Shown here in pieces: positions 52,501 to 60,963 of a stretch of DNA of 64,000 nt. The notes below the pieces were generated by a model, which did not search any database, had not been told where the DNA came from, and was given only the letters and a program-made list of their open reading frames with translations. Each line of letters opens with the position of its first letter. Position 1 is the first letter of the stretch. The translations under genes and the position numbers were made by a program. Source of the DNA: Dechloromonas sp. UBA6271 (GTDB lineage Bacteria; Pseudomonadota; Gammaproteobacteria; Burkholderiales; Rhodocyclaceae); assembly GCA_002440665.1 (NCBI GenBank), contig DJUX01000004.1:124001-188000 (forward strand). The letters are read 5' to 3'.

Positions 52501-52863
52501 GGGCACCCCGACAGCGCTCATGAATTCCCGGACATCGCCGGCATCGACCGGGAGCGTGCCGCCCAACGGCTGGGCCGGGACCGCGAGATGTTCCTCAGCC
52601 TGCTGCAGATGTTCATTACCGATAACGCCGACGCAGTGGAACTGAGCCGCCGCGAACTGGCGGCAGGCGACCGCGAGGCCGCCGCCCGGCGCATGCATAC
52701 GCTGGGCAGCAACGCCGGATTCATCTGCGCGCTGGAGCTGATGGAATCGGCCCGCCAGCTTGAGGTCGCCATCGAACAGGGCGCCGTCGATCTCGACCAG
52801 CGGCTCGCGGCGCTCGGTCAACAGATCGCCGGATTGGTCGCGGCCAGCACCCCTTGGCGGTAA
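49516..52863 (+). CDS. Hybrid sensor histidine kinase with PAS, receiver and Hpt domains
   Basis: A 1115-residue multi-step phosphorelay kinase. TM1 about residues 20-40 (FFLPLLAISLLIGVLGAIGY), periplasmic sensor to about 318, TM2 about 324-340 (ALIVGLGLLLIYSAGY), two PAS units (about 360-600), HisKA with FLAHMSHEIRTPMNAVLG (about 618-636), HATPase with NLTGNAIKFTERGEV, DTGIGI and GGTGLGLSICKRLVELMGG, a receiver with Asp in AVLMDVQMPVMDG, and a C-terminal Hpt with MHTLGSNAGF. Relays of BarA/EvgS type pass phosphate on to a separate regulator, not visible next to it. Signal unknown. The ATG at 49516 is chosen for the hydrophilic start before TM1. Confidence 0.9.
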   Translation: MTTTIAPRPASGARPEWVRFFLPLLAISLLIGVLGAIGYRYLSEEIRRETHRTLTVIAEQKRQQIEDSLARTRRDAELYFSGQSQLETSFRQWLDGGRQDGELLERMRVRMEEVARIRDWAGLAVVDTAGRPVFSIGETDIDVHAASIQSILQRPRIQLMDLHRDVSGKAHYGVLAPIGAPGETPLGVIYLTKQAEQVLYPLVQSWPVPTETAETYLVRRDGDEVRFLTPLRFRRDAAQTLSLPLTTPHMPAARAAQGERGIIAGGRDYRSVPVLAYASPVAGTPWLMVAEMDEKEAYADIRTMATSTALIVGLGLLLIYSAGYQLWRRDRQYQKLLSLQARQAAEARFRVVFEQAPMGVALLDSQSGRIAEANQHFADIVGLPLEKLMGLDPMGITHPDDLQQSRDRIAQLKARQISDYRLTKRYLRPDGAVVWIRLTCASVQVATEETHRYLAIIEDITASKEMEERLRISEARHRLLADNAIDVIVTSDLEGRLTYTSPSVQKLRGFTAEEALRQPLQEMLTPDSFAMAEAYFAGLHASLAAGLPVEPFRGELEYRCKDGSTVWTDATASPLLGSDGSFVEILGVIRDISERKRYEHELRQVYDAAEAANAAKSEFLAHMSHEIRTPMNAVLGLAQVLEREPLAANQREMVERIRTAGHSLLAILNDVLDLSKIEAGQLRLEPKPFELGQLLANVDSLMGQAARTKGLALRTEAPAVPLGPLLGDGLRLEQVLFNLTGNAIKFTERGEVAVNVKVCDSDDNNVRLRFEVRDTGIGIAPEALGRLFAPFTQADAGIGRRFGGTGLGLSICKRLVELMGGCIGADSQTGLGSTFWFEIPLARGGEVEIKLPPVLPAGPRLEGAHLLVVDDSAMNRDLVERALALEGATATLAADGQQAVQLLKTRPQGFDAVLMDVQMPVMDGLTATRLIRGDLGLPDLPIIAFTAGVRDEQQAAALAAGANDVLAKPMDLDQMAALLAKWVKPQYATVGTVAAGHPDSAHEFPDIAGIDRERAAQRLGRDREMFLSLLQMFITDNADAVELSRRELAAGDREAAARRMHTLGSNAGFICALELMESARQLEVAIEQGAVDLDQRLAALGQQIAGLVAASTPWR

Positions 52864-52932
52864 GTCGCGGCGAACCCGTGGCCGGGAATCGATAACGCGC
52901 CCCGCGCGGCAAATCGCCCGCAGCGCGACGCT

Positions 52933-54009
52933 TCAAACGATCAGTTCGATCTCGACCGATAGACCACCGGACTCCTCGTTTTTTGCCCGAATTTGACCGT
53001 TGACCGCAGCAATCACCCTTTCGGAGATCGCCAGACCGAGGCCATAGCCACCGCCCGACGACTGGCCGGCACCGCGGAAAAACGGACGGAAAATTTCATC
53101 CAGCGCGTCTTCCGGAACCCCCGGCCCCTGATCGCTGACGCACAAACGCAGGCGATTCCCCGCCACCTCGGCCGCGACACGAACCACACCGCCCACGGGA
53201 GAGTGATGCAGCGCATTGCGCACCACATTCTCGATGGCGCGATGCAGCAGTTCGGGATTGGCCCGCACCTCGGGCAGCGCGACGGCCACAAGCTCGACCC
53301 TCACTTGGCGGGCCGCCCCTTCGAAACGTGCATCGTCAACAATCGTCTCCAGCAGCTCCTGCATGTCGACCGCTTCCGTCGCGCCGGCCACGCCGGCCTC
53401 GAGACGCGATAGCGTCAGCAGCTCGTCGACTAGCACATCCAGGCGCTCGCCTTCGCGCTCGATGCGTTCCAGCGTCTTGTCCAGATGCTCGGGCTGCTGG
53501 CGCGCCAGACCGATTGCCGCCTGCAGGCGCGCCAGCGGCGAACGCATCTCGTGGGAAACGTCATGCAGCAAACGTTTCTGCCCATCGACCAGATGGCCGA
53601 GGCGTTCCGTCATGTGATCGAAATCGCGCCCGAGGTCGGCGAGTTCATCGCGCCGGCCTCCCATGCTGGCCCCCACGCGCACACCGAGGTCGCCCCCGGC
53701 GGCGGCATCGAAGGCACGCCGCAGATGGCGGATCGGCTTGGCGAAATACCACGCCAGCGCAAAGGCGCTGACCAGACTGACGATCAGCGCGCTGAGCATT
53801 GGCACCACCGGCGGCCGCGGGTGGTGCGGGCGCCGGTGCGGGGGTGGCAAATGCTCGGTGCCGCCCGGCCCCATCGCAAACGGCGGCGCTTCGGCGCCAG
53901 GCGGTTCGGCCTGCTGGCGCTCGAACCAGAAATAGGTGCCAACGCCGACGATGCCCGCCATTTGCGCCAGCCAGATGAAGAGGAAGAATTTCCAGAAAAG
54001 GCGGCCCAT
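52933..54009 (-). CDS. cpxA: Cpx-like membrane histidine kinase
   Basis: A 358-residue kinase, short for CpxA. TM1 (about residues 8-28), a small Pro/His-rich periplasmic loop (PPPHRRPHHPRPP), TM2 (about 70-90, LSALIVSLVSAFALAWYF), HAMP, HisKA with LLHDVSHEMRSPLARLQAAIGLA, then HATPase with NVVRNALHHSP, DQGPGVPEDAL and GGGYGLGLAISERV. The His-rich loop may bind metal or sense via the Spy-like protein. Its start is 1 base after the regulator stop; the symbol is by family similarity. Confidence 0.85.
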   Translation of the reverse strand: MGRLFWKFFLFIWLAQMAGIVGVGTYFWFERQQAEPPGAEAPPFAMGPGGTEHLPPPHRRPHHPRPPVVPMLSALIVSLVSAFALAWYFAKPIRHLRRAFDAAAGGDLGVRVGASMGGRRDELADLGRDFDHMTERLGHLVDGQKRLLHDVSHEMRSPLARLQAAIGLARQQPEHLDKTLERIEREGERLDVLVDELLTLSRLEAGVAGATEAVDMQELLETIVDDARFEGAARQVRVELVAVALPEVRANPELLHRAIENVVRNALHHSPVGGVVRVAAEVAGNRLRLCVSDQGPGVPEDALDEIFRPFFRGAGQSSGGGYGLGLAISERVIAAVNGQIRAKNEESGGLSVEIELIV

Positions 54010-54010
54010 A

Positions 54011-54709
54011 TCACTCCCGGATCAACTGGTAGCCTTGACGATAGACCGTCTGAATGCACGAACGTCCGCCGGGCAACACCCCCAGCTTGTGGCGAATGCT
54101 CGACAGATGAACGTCGATGCTACGGTCGAAACGCACCAGCGGCCGGCCGAGCGCCTGTTCCGACAATTCCGCCTTGCTGACCGGGCGCCCGGCATTGCGC
54201 GCCAGCACCTCGAGAAGATTGAATTCGGTACTCGTCAGCTCGACGGCCTCGCCATCCCACTCGACCCGCCGCTGCGCCGGCATCACCTTCAGCGGGCCGA
54301 CGACCAGCGGCGCCTGAGCAGCCAGTTCGCCGCCCTGCTGGCTGCGCCGCAGGATGGCGCGCAAGCGCGCCGCCAGTTCGCGCGGCATGCAGGGTTTGGG
54401 CACATAGTCGTCGGCGCCCAGCTCGAGGCCGACGATGCGATCGAGATCATCGCCGCGCGCCGTCAGCATCAACACCGGCACCTTGCTGGCCGCGCGAATC
54501 CGGCGCAAGGCCTCGATGCCGCCGATACCCGGCATCATCACGTCGAGCACGACCAGCGCAAAATTTCCGGACAAGGCCTCGGCGACACCGGATTCGCCAT
54601 CCGGTACGGCCAGCGCCTCGAAACCATCGCGCACCAGATAGTCGCGCAGCATGCCGGCCAGCTCGACATCGTCGTCCACCAGCAGGATACGGGCAGGGAT
54701 AGTCATCAT
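54011..54709 (-). CDS. cpxR: Cpx-like response regulator (OmpR family)
   Basis: A 232-residue regulator: receiver (about residues 1-120) with VDDDVELAGML, phospho-Asp in LVVLDVMMPGIGGIEA, Lys in DDYVPKPCMPRELAAR, and a winged-helix DNA-binding domain ending SIDVHLSSIRHKLGVLPGG and VYRQGYQLI. It acts with the kinase that follows. CpxR controls envelope stress genes including spy/cpxP; the Spy-like gene is directly upstream on the same strand, separated by a terminator. Confidence 0.88.
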   Translation of the reverse strand: MMTIPARILLVDDDVELAGMLRDYLVRDGFEALAVPDGESGVAEALSGNFALVVLDVMMPGIGGIEALRRIRAASKVPVLMLTARGDDLDRIVGLELGADDYVPKPCMPRELAARLRAILRRSQQGGELAAQAPLVVGPLKVMPAQRRVEWDGEAVELTSTEFNLLEVLARNAGRPVSKAELSEQALGRPLVRFDRSIDVHLSSIRHKLGVLPGGRSCIQTVYRQGYQLIRE

Positions 54710-54757
54710 TCACCAGTTCGCTTCGACACGCCGATCATAGCCGAGCCGCAGGAATGG

Positions 54758-54789
54758 AAAAAAGCCGGGACCGAATGAACGGCCCCGGC
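54758..54789 (-). terminator. Intrinsic terminator of the Spy-like gene
   Basis: On the minus strand: GCCGGGGCC, loop of 8, GGTCCCGGC (one G-U pair), then TTTTTT. It lies 33 bases after the Spy-like stop and before cpxR, so stress-protein and regulator transcripts are separable. Confidence 0.85.
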
Positions 54790-54821
54790 AAGGGGGGAGA
54801 TATTCTGAATGGCGTTCCGAA

Positions 54822-55352
54822 TCAGCGCGCCGGTGCGGACATGCGACCATCGCCGCCCATGCCGCGCGGCCCTTCGCCGCGACCACGCCCCGCTTCGCCG
54901 GCCGGCTTCATTTCGGCCAGCTGCTTGCGCTGCTCCGGGGTCAGCACCTCGAACACCTGACGCTCGGCCTTGGCCCGCGCCAGCGTCATTTCCGACATCG
55001 CCTTGGCCGCCGAGTCAGCCAGCGACTTGGCCTTGGCATCGCTGTAATCAGCTGCCGCCGTCAACGCACGCAAGTCGTCTTCCGTCTTGCGCAAGGCCTT
55101 GGCCTTGTCGCGCATCGTCGGCACCTGGGCATGCATGATCTCGAAAATCTTGTCGCGCTGCGCTTCGGTCAGATTCAGGCCGCGCAGATGCGGCGGCATC
55201 ATCTCGCCACCCATCATGCCCGGACCGCCGTCCCCGCAACCGTGGTGACCACCAGGATGCCCGTGAAACGCCGCAGCGCTCAGCGGAATCGCCAGAGCGA
55301 CGCTGGCAGCGACGAGAAAGCGCTTGATATTGCCGTGTTGAATAGTCTTCAT
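54822..55352 (-). CDS. Spy/CpxP family periplasmic chaperone-like protein
   Basis: A 176-residue exported protein. Signal peptide to about residue 28 (FLVAASVALAIPLSAAAFHG). A Gly/His-rich patch (HGHPGGHHGCGDGGPGMMGG) follows, then the Spy fold helices with the LTxxQ motif as LNLTEAQRDKIFEIMHAQ and LTPEQRKQLAEM. The C-terminus is Gly/Arg-rich. Spy and CpxP hold unfolded proteins and, for CpxP, dampen CpxA. The His-rich patch suggests metal binding as in CnrX/ZraP relatives. The start at 55352 fits the signal peptide. Confidence 0.85.
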   Translation of the reverse strand: MKTIQHGNIKRFLVAASVALAIPLSAAAFHGHPGGHHGCGDGGPGMMGGEMMPPHLRGLNLTEAQRDKIFEIMHAQVPTMRDKAKALRKTEDDLRALTAAADYSDAKAKSLADSAAKAMSEMTLARAKAERQVFEVLTPEQRKQLAEMKPAGEAGRGRGEGPRGMGGDGRMSAPAR

Positions 55353-55564
55353 GTCTTTTCCTTCCAATCGGATTAGCTGCCCCGAGCGGGGCAAGCGACA
55401 GGACGAATACTCTCTCCGGGCCGGGTAAAGCGCGGTTAGCGACCTGTAAATGAAAGTAAATCCAGTAAGTATCTTTGACGACCAACTGCTTGAACCAAAC
55501 CTCACCGTTCGTCACATTTCCTGACCAGCTTCTGCCGAGCGGCTGAATGCCGTATCCTTTCCGC

Positions 55565-56938
55565 ATGAGCGCAAGGCAATCCTTGGCGGTTGAGAATCCC
55601 GAAATCCCCGAAGTCCTCGACATGGACGGCGGAGAGGCGATTGGCGCAGCCGAAGCGATTGGCGACGACTACGCCAAGGCCATCCAGCTCAGAATGGAGT
55701 TGCGAGCCTCCATCGCGCGCGAGAAGCCCAAGTTCCTTTGTCCGATCTGCCAAATCCCCGTCTATCTGGTTTCCCGCAAGGAGGGCCGGCGCTTCTTCTT
55801 CCGCCACCTGATCGAGGACGGCCGCTGCTCCGCCCACACTCGGGGCGAGTTGGGCGAGAAAGAGATCGACGCCCGCAGATACAACGGCGCCAAGGAAAGC
55901 CGCGACCACCTCCGGATGAAGGAGATCGTCGCCGAGAGCATCGCCTGCGACCCGAGGTTCTCCCTGCCGAAGACCGAGGAGACTTGGAAGGGTGCCCTCG
56001 GGGAGTGGCGCAGGCCGGATGTCCAAGCCAAGTTCGGCGAGCTGCGGATGGCCTTCGAAATCCAGCTCTCCACGACCTTCATCCGCGTCATCGCCGAGCG
56101 CCGGGAGTTCTACCTCCGGGAGGGCGGCCTGCTGGTCTGGCTTTTCAAGCGCTTCGACGAAAGCGGCAACCGCCTCACGCAGGATGATGTCTTCTACAAC
56201 AACAACCGCAATGTGTTCTTGGCCAGCGAGGAGACCCTCGCGGCCTCGAAGGCGGCCGGCAAGCTGTGCCTCGAATGCCGATGGACGGAGCCGGTCGCGG
56301 ACGGCGCCACGGTCGTCCTCCATTGGCAGCGGAAGATCGTTTCCATTGACGAGCTCACCGTCGACGCCGAGCGGCAGCGGATCTTCTTCTACGACTTCGA
56401 CGGAGCCGTCGCCCGCCTATCTGCGGACTCGAAGTCCGCGAGGGAGGAGACGCTGCGCCGCCGCTTCGAGGCTTTTTGGCTGGATCGGGCCGAGCGCGAC
56501 CGGAGCGACGAGCGCGACGGGCACGACGACTTGGGGCCTTGGAACGGCCTCCGGAAGGCCTTTGACGAGGTCGGCTTGAAATTGACCACCTACCCGGGCG
56601 GGGAAGGCTCGGAAACGCTGCTCAACGCCCTGTATAGCGCCAAGCACGGCAAGATCATCGGGTGGCGCTACAAGAAGTTCATCGAAATCGCGCACCGCAT
56701 CGCCGGCGGACATAAGCCCTACCTGTGGGCCTTCCGCCTCGCTCTGGCCGCCTACGATAGGCGGGCGTTGATCCTGTCCGAGGACCAGTCCGGGTTGTGG
56801 AGGAAGAAGGTAGTCCGATACAAGGACCTGATGGACAAGGGAACCTTGGAATATCTGCCCGACCGTCGCTTCGACGGCCTCGTCGCCTTCCTGTTTCCGG
56901 AGATCGCCGACGGTCTCGGAATGTATCCGATCCCCTGA
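55565..56938 (+). CDS. DUF6035 / CoiA-like putative nuclease, orphan
   Basis: A 457-residue protein (an ATG at 55547 would add 6 residues; neither start has a good ribosome binding site). A zinc-ribbon-like pair, FLCPICQIPVYLVSRKEG with RFFFRHLIEDGRCS, is near residue 58. A PD-(D/E)xK-like region follows: KEIVAESIACDPRFS, WRRPDVQAKF and FEIQLSTTFIRVIAERREFY, resembling CoiA-type nucleases, with Asp and Glu-x-Gln in place. The C-terminal half is charged and helical. CoiA is a competence factor, and DUF6035 proteins are unassigned; no competence or phage gene is adjacent. Gene isolated between Spy and thiC; probably acquired. Confidence 0.7.
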   Translation: MSARQSLAVENPEIPEVLDMDGGEAIGAAEAIGDDYAKAIQLRMELRASIAREKPKFLCPICQIPVYLVSRKEGRRFFFRHLIEDGRCSAHTRGELGEKEIDARRYNGAKESRDHLRMKEIVAESIACDPRFSLPKTEETWKGALGEWRRPDVQAKFGELRMAFEIQLSTTFIRVIAERREFYLREGGLLVWLFKRFDESGNRLTQDDVFYNNNRNVFLASEETLAASKAAGKLCLECRWTEPVADGATVVLHWQRKIVSIDELTVDAERQRIFFYDFDGAVARLSADSKSAREETLRRRFEAFWLDRAERDRSDERDGHDDLGPWNGLRKAFDEVGLKLTTYPGGEGSETLLNALYSAKHGKIIGWRYKKFIEIAHRIAGGHKPYLWAFRLALAAYDRRALILSEDQSGLWRKKVVRYKDLMDKGTLEYLPDRRFDGLVAFLFPEIADGLGMYPIP

Positions 56939-57017
56939 TCGGGAAATGACCAAGGCCTCCGAAGAGGCCCTAGGTGCCGGCTCAACTCGCCGGATTTATT
57001 TCAACAGATTTAGGAAA

Positions 57018-57044
57018 CGGCTCGCTATTTCAGCCGCCTTTTTT
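57018..57044 (+). terminator. Possible terminator after the orphan nuclease gene
   Basis: CGGCT (57018-57022), loop of 9, AGCCG (57032-57036), CC and six T. The stem is short. It lies 80 bases past the stop; a GGCCTC/GAGGCC hairpin precedes it at about 56953-56968. Confidence 0.4.
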
Positions 57045-57068
57045 GCCTGTTTTTTGGCGTCGACCGCA

Positions 57069-58985
<1,917 letters not shown>

Positions 58986-59050
58986 GGGTGCTCCTAGCGT
59001 GTATCAACGGGATGAGACGGGCAAGGAGCGATCTGGTTCCAAATACAGAG

Positions 59051-59130
59051 TTCGTTTCCCTACGACGGCATGACCCGGTCAGGTTCGAAGGGTATTTCTC
59101 AGCCCACCGACCGGCAGGCACCCCTAACAA
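59051..59130 (-). promoter_or_regulatory. TPP riboswitch (THI element)
   Basis: Read on the minus strand it contains AGGGGTGC, then GGGCTGAGAAATACCC, CGAACCTGACCGGGTCATGCC and CGTAGGGAAACG, the conserved THI-box core in order. It lies about 70 bases before the thiC ATG, so thiamine pyrophosphate should reduce thiC translation or transcription. Confidence 0.95.
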
Positions 59131-59254
59131 GTGGCTGCAAGTTACTGGAACAACAGGAAAAAGGCAAGGTGACGCGGTCGACCTGCCATGGAGGCCGGAT
59201 TCCGGGCGCTGGCACCGGTCAACGAAGCACGTTGACCACTATTCATTCCCGGTG

Positions 59255-59286
59255 GTAACTTAATGACCCAATAGTCATTAAGTTAC
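59255..59286 (+). promoter_or_regulatory. Palindromic operator in front of the TetR gene
   Basis: Perfect 12-bp arms GTAACTTAATGA (59255-59266) and TCATTAAGTTAC (59275-59286), 8 bases apart, ending 2 bases before the ATG. A -35 TTGACC (59232-59237) lies upstream and a TAACTT at 59256-59261 could serve as -10, so repressor binding would cover the promoter. Probably bound by the TetR protein itself. Confidence 0.7.
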
Positions 59287-59288
59287 CC

Positions 59289-59921
59289 ATGGTCAGCGAA
59301 TCTCCCCTTAGAAAACGCCGCAAGGAAGCCCGCCCGTCCGAATTGACCGCTGCGGCACTCGGGCTGTTCGTCGAAAAGGGCTTCGCTGCCACCCGGCTGG
59401 AAGAGGTCGCGTTGCGCGCCGGCGTCTCGAAAGGCACGCTGTATCTTTATTTCGACAGCAAGGAAGCCTTGTTCAAGGCGGTGATTCAGGAGGGTATCAT
59501 CCCGGTGGTTGCCGAGGGTGAAGCCATCGCCGCCAGCCATGCGGGGAGTGCTTTCGACCTGCTGGAGCGCCTACTGGGAAACTGGTGGACGCGGATCGGC
59601 GAAACCGATTTCGCCGGAATTCCCAAGCTGATGGTCGCGGAAGCGCGCAATTTTCCGGAAGTAGCCCAGTTCTACTATGAAAACGTAATCAGGCGCGGAC
59701 GGGCACTGGTCGGCGCGGCACTCGAACGCGGCATGGCCAGCGGCGAGTTTCGGCGCATGGAAATCGAGACCTGCATCGAAGTCGTGATTGCTCCCGTTCT
59801 AATGCTGCTGATCTGGCGCTTCTCGATGGGCTCCTGCCAAGGCAAGCAAGTCGATCCGGCGCAATACCTGGCGATCCATATGGATCTGCTGCGACAGGGC
59901 TTGCAGCGTAGTCAGGTATAA
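59289..59921 (+). CDS. TetR-family transcriptional regulator
   Basis: A 210-residue repressor. The helix-turn-helix is LEEVALRAGVSKGTLYLYFDSKEALF (about residues 34-60), preceded by ALGLFVEKGFAATRLEE. The C-terminal ligand part (PKLMVAEARNFPEVAQFYYENV) matches the AefR/AcrR-like subgroup. The ATG at 59289 has no ribosome binding site since the operator touches it; the leader would be about 20 bases or shorter, so initiation may be leaderless-like. It is 60 bases before the pcm-rhodanese-tolC run on the same strand and probably controls it. Confidence 0.9.
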   Translation: MVSESPLRKRRKEARPSELTAAALGLFVEKGFAATRLEEVALRAGVSKGTLYLYFDSKEALFKAVIQEGIIPVVAEGEAIAASHAGSAFDLLERLLGNWWTRIGETDFAGIPKLMVAEARNFPEVAQFYYENVIRRGRALVGAALERGMASGEFRRMEIETCIEVVIAPVLMLLIWRFSMGSCQGKQVDPAQYLAIHMDLLRQGLQRSQV

Positions 59922-59942
59922 TTTTGTTTTGTCAGAACGAAT

Positions 59943-59962
59943 ATATTAGCTCATGCTAATAT
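59943..59962 (+). promoter_or_regulatory. Second palindrome upstream of the pcm gene
   Basis: ATATTAGC / GCTAATAT with loop TCAT, in an AT-rich stretch 20 bases before the methyltransferase ATG. It differs from the first operator in sequence. It could be a regulator site or the promoter -10 area (TATAAT lies at 59917-59922 just upstream). Confidence 0.4.
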
Positions 59963-59981
59963 TTAGCCTGCGGAGACCCAA

Positions 59982-60635
59982 ATGAACATCGAGCAAGCAC
60001 GCTTCAACATGATCGAACAGCAGATCCGTCCCTGGGAGGTTCTGGATCCGCAGGTTCTCGACCTGCTTTTTGTCGTCAAGCGCGAGGATTTCGTGCCTGC
60101 CGCCTACCGCAACCTGGCTTTCGCCGACATGGAAATCCCCATCGGCAGCGGCCAGGTCATGCTGGCACCGCGCGTCGAGGCCCGTCTGCTGCAGGAACTG
60201 GGCATCAAGAAAACCGACAAGGTGCTGGAAATCGGCACCGGCAGCGGCTACATGGCCGCCCTGCTGGCAGCCCGCGCCGAGCATGTGATCACCATCGAAT
60301 CCCGCCCGGAACTGGCCGCTTTTGCCCGCCAGAATCTGGAGCGTGCCGGCGTGACCAACGTCACCGTCGAAGTCGGCGATGGCGCCAACGGCTGGACGCA
60401 GCGCGCGCCCTACGATGCGATCGTCGTTTCCGGTTCGCTGCCCGTCCTGCCGGCTGCCCTGCTCAAGCAGCTGCGCGTCGGCGGCCGCCTCGCAGTGATC
60501 GTCGGCGAAGCGCCGGTGATGGAAGCACAACTAATTACCTGCAGTACAGAGGGTGTCTATAACACCGTCAACCTGTTCGAGACCGTCGTTCCGGCACTTG
60601 ACGGCGGCGAAGCAAAATCGGGCTTTTCTTTCTGA
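59982..60635 (+). CDS. pcm: Protein-L-isoaspartate O-methyltransferase-like protein
   Basis: A 217-residue SAM-dependent methyltransferase. The N-terminus MNIEQARFNMIEQQIRPWEV, GSGQVMLAPRVEARLLQEL and the SAM loop VLEIGTGSGYMAALLA match the Pcm family; the SGSLPVLPAALLKQL block replaces part of the usual PCMT end, as in the TolC-linked group. Substrate may be isoaspartate or another carboxylate. It lies directly ahead of a rhodanese gene (1-base overlap) and tolC. Confidence 0.88.
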   Translation: MNIEQARFNMIEQQIRPWEVLDPQVLDLLFVVKREDFVPAAYRNLAFADMEIPIGSGQVMLAPRVEARLLQELGIKKTDKVLEIGTGSGYMAALLAARAEHVITIESRPELAAFARQNLERAGVTNVTVEVGDGANGWTQRAPYDAIVVSGSLPVLPAALLKQLRVGGRLAVIVGEAPVMEAQLITCSTEGVYNTVNLFETVVPALDGGEAKSGFSF

Positions 60636-60958
60636 TGCAGCAGATTCGCCCACGCCAACTGGCCGACTGGCTGTCCGACGACAGCCGCAAGAAACCGGTC
60701 CTGCTGGATGTGCGTGAGCCATGGGAATTTGCGCTGTGCAGCCTGCCCGGCGCACGGCACATTCCCATGCACCTGATTCCACAACGCCTCGCCGAACTCA
60801 ATCCCGATGACGAAATCATCGCCATCTGTCATCATGGCGGGCGCAGCATGCAGGCTGCGATGTTCCTTGAACGCCAAGGCTATTCGACCCTGTTCAACCT
60901 GATGGGCGGCGTCGATGCCTGGGCAAACGAAGTTGACCCGAAACTGCCCCGTTACTGA
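60635..60958 (+). CDS. Rhodanese-like domain protein
   Basis: A 107-residue single rhodanese domain: VLLDVREPWEFALCSLPGARHIPM and the active-site loop AICHHGGRSMQAAMFL with catalytic Cys (about residue 68), ending GGVDAWANEVDPKLPRY. Short GlpE/PspE-like sulfurtransferase; cytosolic by the lack of a signal peptide. It sits between pcm and tolC, a conserved betaproteobacterial trio. Confidence 0.92.
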   Translation: MQQIRPRQLADWLSDDSRKKPVLLDVREPWEFALCSLPGARHIPMHLIPQRLAELNPDDEIIAICHHGGRSMQAAMFLERQGYSTLFNLMGGVDAWANEVDPKLPRY

Positions 60959-60963
60959 CCGCC

